DNA of 64,000 nucleotides, taken from Verpa conica. Taxonomy: Eukaryota; Ascomycota; Pezizomycetes; Pezizales; Morchellaceae. The DNA lies in contig JAUFSD010000013.1 in assembly GCA_033030425.1 (NCBI GenBank), positions 1,178,001-1,242,000 on the forward strand, in the 5' to 3' direction. This document shows positions 13,199-23,960 of this stretch, piece after piece. Every line of letters starts with the position of its first letter. Within the stretch, counting starts at the first letter, position 1. The translations under genes and the position numbers were made by a program. A model generated the notes under the pieces. That model was not told the DNA's origin, did no database searches, and was given only the letters and a program-made list of their open reading frames with translations.

Positions 13199-14998
13199 AT
13201 GCCCCAAACAATACAACCGCAACCGACATCAACCACTGCATGTCCAGATGTCTCAGCATCTGTTAAAAAGAAGCTTGCATTCTCAATCCTGAATAGCGGC
13301 CTCATAACCAACCAATACACCGCAGCCGAGGCAATTGGGATCCACCCCTCAGTACTCGATGACTGGTCCCGCAGCCCCACTTCAAAAAAAGAACCTAGTC
13401 AGGTGCAAGAACGACGGAAGCTTACACAGCTGGAAGAGAACGCGTTGGTTGCACAGTGTAAGCTGGGATTCTCACCACAGACATGGAAGGTGAAAGATTT
13501 AGCCATAGAGATACTGCATAGGCGTGACTGGCGGATAGAAATTGGAAATAGCTGGAATCAAGGCTTTCTCAGAAGAAACCCGGAGGTTGACGAACTTTTG
13601 GATGCTATGAAGGCGAACAGAAGTCAGGAGGAGATATTGGAGGACTTTTTCACTCGGGTTAGTTTTGCTTATTCTATTTACATAGCTAATAAATAAGGCA
13701 CTGATTTATCTATGTAGTACAACGAGCTAGTCCAGGAGTATTCAATCAAACCACAAAATATATACTGTATCTCCGAGTTTGGGATAAAACTAGGATCTGC
13801 TGCGTCTTCTCCTGATGGCTTAGATATAATACAAAACCCTCGGGTTAATGGGTATCTTTTCCGCGGCCAAAGTAGGTAACTCGATAGGATATAATATCGA
13901 AACAAGTCAACTAACTCTCTTTGTACTAAAGAAGTTGGGCTCGAAACCTATGATGTCGGTGCTATCCTAGAGTGTACCTGCGGTGATGGTTCTGCACTAG
14001 GTCCGACAATAGTCTACACAAAAAAACAGTATCCTGGCAACGCCTGGTTTGAAAGTAGATGTCCCGTACCTGGTGGTCCTATAACCCTTATCGGCCACGC
14101 TTATAATGGCTGGACCGATGACTTGTCCTCCATCGATACCATCGATCGTTACTTCGGTCTCAATAGTGCTTCACACGCTAAAGCGGCTCAGGGGAATGAA
14201 TATAGGATGTTGCTAATAAACAAACCCGCCTTTATTTGTCAGTCGTTTGCAAGCGTCCTGACCGGGAACCATAGAGTCATACCGTTGTGTCTTCCGGATA
14301 TACCACAGCTTCAACCACTTAATACGGTTTTTGAAGGGTATAAAGGTGAGCTTCTAAGAAAGTGGAGAGAAGCAAGACCTCCGAATAGGAAGGAGAGGTT
14401 TTACGATTTTCTTTCTGCGACACGAGAAAGCATACTTTCACCAGAGAATGTGAGGGATGGATTCTTGAGTGCAGGACTTATACCAGTCGATCCATCTAAA
14501 TGCTTACCGGGGGCGCCTTTTCCGGTTCTGGAGCCGCGGCCGCCTAGGGAACGCAGGCCACTTGAGCCATTACTCCTGGGGTTGCAAAGGGGATGTGTTG
14601 GTCTGAGTCCGACCTTGAAGAAGGAGCTAGATGAGGAGCTGGGTGAATTTGTTGTGGGTCTTGAGCAGGATTATGCTGAAAGGGAGGTGTTGATGAAGGT
14701 GTTTCAGGCGAATTTGATAATGCATAAGGGGTATTTTGAAGGGAAGGACGAGCAGAAGATGAAATGGTTGGACGAGATAAAAGCCCTCAGGGCAAAGCAG
14801 AGAGCTGGTGTGGAAACACCTATGCAGGATGAAGAGGGGCCTGTGTTTGGTCCAGAGATGTATGATGCGGATAAGGGTAAGGGGAAGACACTAGAGAAAG
14901 GAAAGGGTAAAAAGCGGGGAACTAGAAACGCGGGAGTTCCAACGAGATACTCTGCTAGGCTCAAGAGACAGAAAGTCAGTAAAGAGGGTTCCAAGTAG
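13199..14998 (+). CDS. Transposase-derived gene (pogo/Fot1 type), catalytically degenerate
   Basis: Three exons: 13199-13657, 13718-13871 and 13932-14998. Both introns are 60 nt (GTTAGT..GTAG with CTGAT; GTAGGT..AAAG with CTAAC). Splicing gives an uninterrupted 559-aa protein. Residues of about 15-140 look like the paired helix-turn-helix (HTH_psq plus CENP-B-type) DNA-binding region of pogo/Fot1/Tigger transposases. The rest follows the DDE_1 fold order: NIYCISEFG, then CGDGSALGPTIVY, NGWTDD, MLLIN, VIPLCLPDIPQ and LQPLN. Family members usually have MDE, DGH and QPLD at three of these sites; here they read ISE (S172), INK (N301) and PLN (N335). The C-terminus is basic (KGKGKTLEKGKGKKRG). No flanking terminal inverted repeats were seen. 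This fits a domesticated DNA-binding protein, as CENP-B is; a recently dead element with lucky open frames is the alternative. An upstream in-frame ATG at 13028 is less likely to be the start. Confidence 0.75.
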
Positions 14999-16443
14999 AA
15001 GTCCAATGTATGGATAATAGTGGTTGTGAGAATCATATTTTGATAGTATCGGACTAAAATGCCTATAGTATGGAAACAATCCTATCACATTCTTAAGAGT
15101 AATTCTAGCTCTAACATTCCTTGTCCCCTCGCAACAGCCAGGATGACAATGAAAGAAAAAAGAAGAAAACTTCCATAGCTGGAGATAGTGTAACACTATT
15201 TATGGATATGATTGGTAGGTGTGCAAGCACAGCCCACCAATCTACCACTGTATCCACACTGTCAGTAGTTCAGCCCACCAAGGCGGCCGTTTATATCAAA
15301 AAGGGAAGGGAGCCGTTAGATATTTACCTGCTCTGATCACAAAAAACAAGGTATCTCAGGTCACTTGTGGGGTTTATTCAGGGCTTTATCTCATAGGAGC
15401 ATGGATCTCACTCTGACCCTGGAACCAAGCTTTTTTTTAATTGGTGTACGTACCACTAGTGCTGCGTCAGCTGTTCCTAGGCTAGTTATGGGGGTACCAC
15501 TCAGGGGGAGATTTATCGTTCGCTCACGCTTACGTTTGCGGGGGAGTGTTGGTTATTGATAGTTGTGGTTGAGATATGGTTGGATATTGATCGTAGTGGT
15601 GGGTGGTAGAGAGATGTAGTGGTTAGGAGGGTGCGGGGTTATTTATGCTGGTAGCTATGTACGAGGTTGAAACATTATTTTTGCTCAAGGTTCAAGTGGG
15701 AAGTTTCTCCAAACACTATGTATTGGAGGGGTGTTATCTTCATGATGGAAGGAGGGATGAACCTTGAATAATGGGATATAACTCTCCGCGGGCTTGGAAA
15801 TATTGTGCTAGTGTTTATTCGTTTAGTGTTATATTCAGTGCCACCCCCTATGATCTAGTAGTTTCAGGATAGTGAGTAGTAATAATTATGTCATAAGGCC
15901 TCTAGTCTTTCTTGAATTACAAGCGAGTGGAGTATGGTGGGTTATTGAATGATGAGGGCACGTAGCTCAAGAACTACTGTTACTGCTTTACCCTGAAGAT
16001 TACGTCTTTGGATTTAGTCTATTTGACAGAGGAGACATGTTACTTTATTCATCTCTTTCTATGTAAGGATGGTACGGGATAGGCGGGGACATAGGTGGAA
16101 GGGTGTGGAGCGAGTGATATTTTGTGACGTCTCTGCCAAGTCCAAACTCCCCCCCCGGCCAAGTCACATGCTTTTCTTGGCATGGTATGAACTACATGTA
16201 CATGTACAATGCTAACGTTACTATCAATGAATGAATGAATGAATACATGCATATAGTTAAACAATTTCAAGGACTTCTCCTTTCAAGTACTTTATTAAAC
16301 TAAGAAAATTGAAACTAAAAACCAAGCCCACACCAAAGCACCATTTATACCACCAACATTACTTCTTTAACTCACTCTACTACTCACAGAGACTAACTTA
16401 ATCCACCACTCCCACGCAAAGCTCCCCTCCCTTCCCAAAAGAA
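14999..16443. other. Gene-free stretch
   Basis: No gene is recognised. It contains a minus-oriented copy of the TATCACTCG motif near 16109-16127 and a GAAT tandem run ending ACATG at 16226-16249, which resembles a minus-oriented copy of the short ATTC-tailed repeat. Confidence 0.45.
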
Positions 16444-16896
16444 ATGAGCCACCCAAACCGTCTCTGTATCTTCTGTTCAAACTCCATCCCACACTCCAGA
16501 ACCCAGACCCACCGGGAACCCACCACAAGTTATTGCCCAACCTGCCAGTTACTCCGACAGGAGTTCTGCTTAGACTGTGGTGTCCGGGTCGCGAATTTCC
16601 CTTACCACACCTGTATTTTTGACCGTGATCCTGGGCTTGAAGTGCTTGCTAAGGAATCACAGGCCAGGAGGAAAGATATATACTGTGCTGACTGCGGTGT
16701 GGTGGTTATAATGCTTCCTAATCATACGTGTAGCGTTGATGATTCTACTAATACTAGTGCTGCTTCGAGTGAGGAGTACACGTTTTGCCCAGATTGTGGT
16801 GTTCGGATTGTGGGGTTTCCGAATCATACTTGTAGTTTGTTGATGATGGTTTTGAAGATAGTTCTAGTTCAACACTCCCTTACTACTGCTACTTAG
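16444..16896 (+). CDS. Small Cys-rich protein with triplicated C2HC motif
   Basis: A single open frame of 150 aa. Three copies of the same 16-residue pattern C-x2-C-G-V-x6-P-x-H-T-C occur at residues 42-57, 81-96 and 115-130: CLDCGVRVANFPYHTC, CADCGVVVIMLPNHTC and CPDCGVRIVGFPNHTC. Two further CxxC pairs (residues 8-11 and 31-34) lie before them. Such spacing suggests several zinc sites, but it is not the standard CCHC knuckle (C-x2-C-x4-H-x4-C). I do not recognise the family. The last 20 residues are hydrophobic. The gene lies alone, over 1.4 kb from its left neighbour, with a CA-rich leader. It could bind nucleic acid or protein; no function is claimed. The conserved repeats separated by divergent linkers argue that it is coding. 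Confidence 0.65.
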   Translation: MSHPNRLCIFCSNSIPHSRTQTHREPTTSYCPTCQLLRQEFCLDCGVRVANFPYHTCIFDRDPGLEVLAKESQARRKDIYCADCGVVVIMLPNHTCSVDDSTNTSAASSEEYTFCPDCGVRIVGFPNHTCSLLMMVLKIVLVQHSLTTAT

Positions 16897-17496
16897 TTTG
16901 TGGTTTTTTATGATATTTTACTGGGGTTTATACTAGTTCTAGTGGTGGTGTGGTAGATCTTTATCGGTTTGAATGTATAGCTTGGCTAACCCCTACGCCT
17001 TTTTTGATTTTGAGAAATTTTGAGAAATTTTGAGGGGTGGGGTGAGCGACGAAAGTAGCGACTGATTTGGCGGTTACGCTTTAAAAGGTAGTTACAAAGG
17101 AAAGATTTTAACGTAATTTTAATATAAAGCCTAAGTGTTGCAAAATAAAGCTTAAAACTATCCTTACTACTTGCTTAATCTAGAATATGCTCTCAAACTA
17201 TTACTACGGCCAAGTACCGAGTGATATTTTATGAATATGAATTACCTCTAAATAGTAAAAACCCTCAAATTTCACTGTCTTAATGTTAGAATCAATTTTC
17301 TTGCATACCCGAGGCGAGAAAATATTCCTCATTTAATAGCTAGCAAAGGAGTTGTATTTCGCGTCTTGCCCGGACCCGCCGTTACGATCACGTTAACAGC
17401 CCTAAAATTACAAGCACTTCCCAGCGCGCTGAAGTACTGGAACAATCAAAACCCCAAAGCAGAAAAGAGAAAAAAGTAGCAAACTTCCCTACTAAC
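16897..17496. other. Intergenic region between convergent genes
   Basis: Contains a short tandem of TTTTGAGAAA units (17010-17036) and a minus-oriented TATCACTCG motif near 17217-17235. Nothing else was identified. Confidence 0.4.
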
Positions 17497-20400
17497 TCAC
17501 CTCACTCGCCACGCATCCTCCTCTTCATCTCCTCTATAGACCATCCCGTTGACTTCACTCCACCTCGTGAACCTCCCTCTTTGAAAGACTGAAATTTTAC
17601 ATAATCGTACCTCTTCCATGAACGCAGCTGCTGTATGATCTACCTCCTGCTCTGAGTTCCTCTCGGTATAGACTTCCAATACTCTTACCTCCTTCCAACG
17701 CCACAGTACAGCCGCGAGTGCCATTGTTACAAGGAAACTTATGCCTGTAAAAATACCAAGGCCGTTCTTGATTCCAACTCCTTCATCGACCCATCTACTC
17801 CATCCAACTGCTCCAGCGACCGCTATAAGTGATATAAACTGGAAGATCCCAAATGCGGATGTGATAGCTGGATGACAAGTGATAAAATCGTCGTTTGAGC
17901 CCAATAGGCTGGTTGGTCTTTGCGTGCCATGTGGACGTCCCCCTTTACTACCACCACGGGAGGTTGAGCCGGAGCCGGAAGCGAGAAGGGGTTCGGGGAG
18001 ATTTGAAATATCGAAGTTGTCCATGACTATTAGGTGGCATTCAGCGATGACTAAAGTTCCAGAAAAAACGATGAGAGTAGAAAAGAGGACTGGGACGAAA
18101 AAGTGCGTTGGAGGGCCCATGGCTGATACTGTAAAAGCTAGGCTAGAAGCTGGGAATAGTAAGAGTCCAATCAAAAACACAGTCCGATAGGGATGCTGGC
18201 CTTCATGGTAATGGTGCTGTTGGGTTGGGTTGGCGCGGTGGTGAACACGATGGCGAAAGTTTCGCATATAGAAGCTAGAAAGCTGAACAGGAGTGGATAG
18301 GAGTGCACCAGCTGACAATGTGAGTACTGCAAGTCCAGTGTCAATGAGCATGAATTTGTACTGTTTCGAAATCAGCGCTACCAAAAGCTGGGTAGAAGAC
18401 TCTCATTAGTTTAATCCATATATTATTCCCAGTGTAGAAGGGACTAACGTTGAGAACAACTGCTATCTCCCCGGCAACCCATCCAACATAAACAGTCATT
18501 ACGAAGAATCCTAATTGCTTGAGCATTCTTGAACTCAGAACCATACCCGCCCAAACCTCCTCCCACCACCACTTTGGTGAGGTTCCGAAGATAACCATTT
18601 TGATCTCTCCTCGGTCCTCCCTTTGGAGTTCTTCTTTACCCCTCCAGCCAATCCGCCTACGAGAAACTATCCTCAATTTCTTCCACGGGGGTCTCACTTC
18701 CGGTACTAGCCAGACAAGAAACACTAGTACAGTGGCTACAATAGCCACAATCCAGAATCCCCAAGCTGGTGTTGACCGAGCAATAACGAGCTGACCTACA
18801 AAAAGTCCCATTCCACCGAATGCAAAGAACAGCCAAGCCCAGACTCCCAACCAAACACCAGTACGGGCACCAGATTCTCCTCCTGGAACTAGACAGAATT
18901 GATCCTGTCCCTCGACAGGAACACGACTTTTGAAGACAACACCCCCTCTACAACAGGCACCAGTATCCGGTCCAAAAAGGTCAACCAGAGTTGCTAATGA
19001 ATTCATACTAGCAAAGCCCAGTACAAACCCAGATAAAGACCGGAAAACCAAGATACAGACAATAAATGGTACCATGGAACTCTCTGGTAGTGCGATTGTA
19101 TGCGGAGGCAGGGACAGTGCTTGCGGGATCTGCAAAGGTATTGTTAAAGCTATAGAGAAAAGTAGGTACGGTTTCCTCCCGTGTAGAAGTGATAGCGGCC
19201 AAAACAATAAACTTGGAATTGCAACGCCGATAATGAATAGCACGTTTCCCAAAGAAGTAACAGTGGTTGTTGTTCTTAAGTGCTTCCTAATTACCTCACC
19301 CTCCCCATCATAGCAACCAACTACAAAGCCAATTAGTACTACAATTGCGCAAGCAACACCGGCAGAAAATCTTTTTCTTCCCAAGCTCCAATCCCAGCCG
19401 GGTTCTTGTCTTGAGCTTAGGGGGAGTCTTCTGCTATAGGCGTCATTAAATTGGACTTCATTCGCGGAAATGTTTAAATCCCGGGAAAGCAATTGTTCAT
19501 CTCGACCCACTTCAGGCTGGAGGTGTGATTTTGCGCTTCGAGTACTACCCATGGTAAAATTTCCACTAGGTCTAGGTATTCTAGATCGCTCTAGACACGC
19601 CTCTTTCGTTTCTAGCCGAATAACTTGTTGTCGAACCTTTGTGTTACTTTCTGCCAACGATGCTCTTCCCTTTCTCTGTACCTTTTCGACATCCCCGATA
19701 CTCCTACCAGATTTCTTGTCGACACCTCTAGAAGTTTTCTTAGAGCTACCTCGGGCCAATTTATGGCGTGCTTGGGCGATAGCTGATTGACTATCTTGCT
19801 GCTCATCAATCGGTTCGTCTCCATCATCAGCGGTCTTAAATGATTCCGCATTACCTATCATGCTATCGCTATCACTCATGACACTCTCACGTAGACTGCG
19901 TATACTTCGTATACTAGCATCTCTCTGCTCGAGAGCTGTATGTGAATCCGTCACCGCCCTACCAGCTAATTCCAAGGCTTGATTCAGCATCTCCTCTAGG
20001 TCAGTGATCATCCTAGTAAAAGAGCTAGTAGACATCGGAAGAAGAGTCTGATCTGTGGGAACCTCTTTCCGCTCTCTTGAGACAGAGTGGTGTCGCGACT
20101 GTGAATTTGTTTTATGTTTATGACTTTTAGACTTGTTATGACGCGGATCAGATAAAATATACTCTTCGTATAAGGTTCTGGAGATATGGTTCTGAGCTGG
20201 TATACTCATGCCAGAATCTGAGTACGTCGAGAGTTCATCTATCTGTTCTTGGGTGTAGTAGCTTGCGGTTTTCTGAGGGGGTTTCTCTGGTTTACTCTCC
20301 CTTTTCGCTAGAGGGGGAGTAAACAAACGTCCGGAAAACGTTATTGGTGATGAGATTTCTGGCGGAGTGCACTGACCCTCACCGACTTCTTCTTCCTCTC

Positions 20401-21573
20401 CCTCTTCATTATACTCGAAGTCAGTCATGGTGCTCTTTTCCACTGTCGGGCTTTTGGTAATTGTTGTGTTAGCCTGAATAGTCGATTCTTCTGGAGTAGA
20501 AGCTCCTGTATGCGCAATTACTGTGCTGGTTGCATACGCATTTATCTGCCTTTTTTCTCTATAGTGTGTCGAGATCCCACTATTAGAAGAAGATACCATT
20601 AGCGGTGTCGGAGGGATGATACTAATTAGTGGCTTGGGGGTGGCCACTGTGTTTGCTGGTGTCACTGGGGGCCACCGAATCTTTTTGTTTAGTATCAGAG
20701 GTTTTGCAAAGAGATCTGGTGTCTGACGTTGAGAGTTTTGCGAACTAGAAGAACTATCATATATCACACTAACAATAGGATCGATTATTGGAATTGGTTC
20801 AGAGGGGCGACGAGAAAGAACCTGCTCTCGGATTTTTTCGGGATCAACTCCACCATCGGTAACTTCGCAATCTTCACCAGCACTTGAAATAGAAGACTGA
20901 GAATAGTGACCAGGTATTTGTTTCCCGGCTTCCGTAGTATCTAATTCTAGGGATTGTGACATTCTACCAAGGGCTAGTTTCGGTGTTCTATCGCCTGCTG
21001 TTTTTTTATGAATATTCGTTGGATTAGATGAATGTAGGTAATGCGCAGGCATGGGGGAATCGTTCCTGACGATTGAGCTCGTGACAGAGTGTTTGGGGAC
21101 AGTTTTGATGCGGACTAGCTCTCCAAAAGACGAACCCATAGAGCAAGATGAACTCAGTTGATAGAAGTTACCGGACTCAACTCCAGGTTGATGTACCAGC
21201 TTGTTGCTTGTGTCCGAAGAACTCGTGTATTCATCACCATCATAAGAGGAAGTAGAGTAGCCGCGATTTTGAGCCGAACTTTCTAAGACAGCAATATCGC
21301 CGTCAACTGGATGGGACTCATTGATGAGTGCCCGAACCCGCGTGAAGAGGCTTGCAGCAGCTTCTTCGATTAAGTCAGGAGTACGACGCTGGCTCTTAGA
21401 AATACTCTCTAGCCTCTTGTCTTTTTGCAGGTGAGACTTCTAGGATCAGGGTTATTTATGAGATAAGATAGTAAACAGAAGCGAGGAACGAAACGTACCC
21501 CTTTTGTCTGAAGAGTCGTAGCAGCTACATCTACTCGAGGAGGAGGAGGAGCGGTAGTGGACCGCTGGTCCAT
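17497..21573 (-). CDS. MFS-type transporter with long Ser-rich N-terminal tail
   Basis: Three exons: 21573-21499, 21439-18449 and 18387-17497, giving 1318 aa. Intron 1 (59 nt, GTACGT..CTAG) joins LQTKG to KSHLQKD. Intron 2 (61 nt, GTTAGT..CCAG, branch CTAAT) joins AVVLN to LLVALISKQYK inside a membrane segment. All joins are phase 0. Residues 1 to about 690 are hydrophilic, Ser/Thr/Glu-rich and probably cytosolic. The C-terminal half holds about 10-12 hydrophobic segments, with GRKPYLLFSIALTIPLQIPQ after the second or third, a pattern like the MFS signature loop, and a central basic loop with PEVRPPWKK. This is the arrangement of large fungal MFS-like plasma-membrane transporters; the substrate cannot be read from sequence. 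The stop follows AGG in a context that is also a good donor (AG|GTGAGT), so a small extra 3' exon is possible. Confidence 0.8.
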
Positions 21574-22902
21574 ATTAATACAGCATCAAGCTAGTATGAG
21601 TAAGTAGAAGATAGTAGGGAGAGTGAGAAAGAAGTAGCAAATAAGATATAGTGATGGGATGAGTTAGAGAAGAGAAGAGAAGAAACGAAATGCCTTGAAG
21701 GGTAGAGGGGTTATCGCCATGCCGTCCATGTAATGTCGTCACATAGCGAATCTTTATGGACTAGTAGGTTATTTTCAAGAGTATAGCACTAGTAATCGAA
21801 CCACCCAGCGGCTATATCGAAAATTCCGAACCATATTCTGATATATTAAGGTAGTGTCTCAAAATTCTAAAATATGTGTAGTGAATATATTATAGGACTG
21901 TAGTCCAGTTGGTGGTTTGAGGGCCCTCTCTGCTTTATTACTGACGAGGTTTGTGTTGTAGCCGTAGGTCATAATTCTGATATTTTCAACATCTTTGGGA
22001 AAGCCATGAAGCCACATTTTATCACTCCTGGTTCCTCTAAGGCTCAAATGCATGTCCAGAAAGGCAATTCACCGCGACAACACTGATAAGATATTGCAAG
22101 TTTAACTCCTCGGCTAGATAGGTGGGAGAGAACGCTAGAGGGACTCACTCGACAATATCACCCCCTTCCGGATCATTTAATTGTGTGAAGTCGGGAAACC
22201 ATCGTCAAAAATAAGATCTAGTTTCTCCTCGGAAGAGAAATCAGATACACCCAGGTAGTTAAACACTTCGGGTTTAAATTGCCGAATGAATCTGGACGTC
22301 CTCCTCTAATTTTCAATAATCCTATTTGGCTTCTGCCACAGTATTTGTAGGTGCTCTTTCAAAAGGGAAATAGGGCGGTACAAAGACAAGAACCAGCCCA
22401 AGACACACAGCATTGTTAGGAGGGTTACAAAGATCAAGAGTAAAGTCATGATTTTCACACAGAAGAGAAGGCGAAGAATTTTATGGCTCGGCGTGGATTG
22501 AGACGTTTCCACCCCTTATAAATATGTAATACTAAGCGCCAAAAGGCGGCTAGTTTTCCGAGGAGAGCTTCTCCGGTCTTTTATGAGTTGTCATTCACTG
22601 CATTTCGGAACGGATGCTGGCTAATTAGCTGGTTAAAGCCCAGAAAGTTATTATATAGTAGCATGTTTATTTCTGTGGTGCTCCATGGACTTATGATTAA
22701 TTCATTTATTATTTCTGTGGTATAGGGTTGGTTGGCTTATGATAAAACTCTTATTGGTTGGCTAACATCGTGCTACTTTAACTCTGGCCATCAGAATTAA
22801 ACGCTCTATGTTGTACAGTGCTAATCCTCGCTTCAACTTTAACTAGTAGGTTTGAATGTCTGGAGGACGGTAAATAAATAAGTAAATATTTATATTATCG
22901 GT
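21574..22902. other. Upstream region of the transporter, with one short ATTC-tailed repeat
   Basis: No gene is recognised. Tiny open frames, such as 22306-22512 minus with one hydrophobic stretch, have no supporting features. One copy of the short repeat lies at 22680-22708, flanked by a duplicated TTATTTCTGTGGT. Confidence 0.45.
22680..22708 (+). repeat. Short ATTC-tailed interspersed repeat, copy with flanking duplication
   Basis: The core reads CATGGACTTATGATTAATTC. The 13-bp TTATTTCTGTGGT occurs immediately before (22667-22679) and after (22709-22721), without mismatch. Confidence 0.6.
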
Positions 22903-23021
22903 CTGTCTCGTGCCTAGCCTAGATCACGTGGAGCCAAGGATCGTGCCTCTCGCTACACCACAGCGAAGTGTAAAAAGCGTAGCGTAATTATCAACTAATC
23001 ACAAGTCTGGGCACGAGACAG
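22903..23021. mobile_element. 119-bp MITE with 9-bp target duplication
   Basis: The ends are inverted repeats CTGTCTCGTGCC and GGCACGAGACAG (12/12, with looser pairing further in). They are flanked by a perfect 9-bp direct repeat ATTATCGGT at 22894-22902 and 23022-23030. No coding capacity. A 9-bp duplication suggests mobilisation by a Mutator-like transposase, which is not in the window. Confidence 0.75.
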
Positions 23022-23030
23022 ATTATCGGT

Positions 23031-23960
23031 CATTCTTCTAGCTTACGCATAACATAGAGAAATTTATATTCTGATTGGTGGTACCGGTTTGAATGTTAAA
23101 CTGCAGGCTGAGGATATGCCTTTGGAGAATCTTCCGGGGCACATGTACCTACTTATTCCTCATACAGCTGTTGGGCAAGATTCCTTCAGCAAATCAATGG
23201 GCATAGCAGGGTACCTAAAAATTAGCAGTTGACGGGTACATGTAGTTCCACTGCCGCTTAAAGCCGAGAATTCCCATTACGTCGGTTCTATTACAACTTA
23301 CAGCGTCGTGTAGAAAATCCTTCCCCTCACCTTCATCTCTTTCTTCATCCTGATCCTCATATCCACTAATTCTACACCTACCATTACCTGTTTTTTCCTA
23401 ATAGTGACTACATTGACAACTATGGATGGCTTCAATCGCTCACTATATAATCCACAGATGACTTTCACTTCTCTAGATAGAGAGATAATATCTTATTTAC
23501 AGGGGTATATGTATGTAGTTGTCAAGTTCACTCAGTTCGAGTGACCTGTGATGTCTTTAGACTGACTATTGTTGGTGTCTAGGCCCAGCGCCACGCCGCC
23601 GCGCGGCTTGTCCCGGGGCTGTGGCGGCTTCCCGTGGTTACACCCGCCCTCGGCAACAAAATCCCCGTGCTTATCATATCAATCAGCCTCTGGAAACAGC
23701 CATCCACAGCTGGTCGAATTGGTAAGAGTTTCAGAGTCCAACACTTGGAGGAGTCAGGGCAAGGCCATCACCAATCACGATCACTCCACTTTAGGAGAAT
23801 TCTTTTTCTTCTCCCTTTTGCCTTTGCTCGTTTTTTCTCCCCGGAGTTTCATGGCCTTCCGGCAGCTGCATCGATCAATTGTTGTTATTTGAGACACTAA
23901 AAGACCTTTTGTTGCTAAAAACTTCGCTTTTTCTCGGTCGACACGACGGCCAGCCTCACC
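23031..23960. other. Promoter-side region of the F-box gene
   Basis: No gene was found. Pyrimidine-rich stretches occur near 23330-23400 and 23800-23850, upstream of the F-box start codon. Confidence 0.4.
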
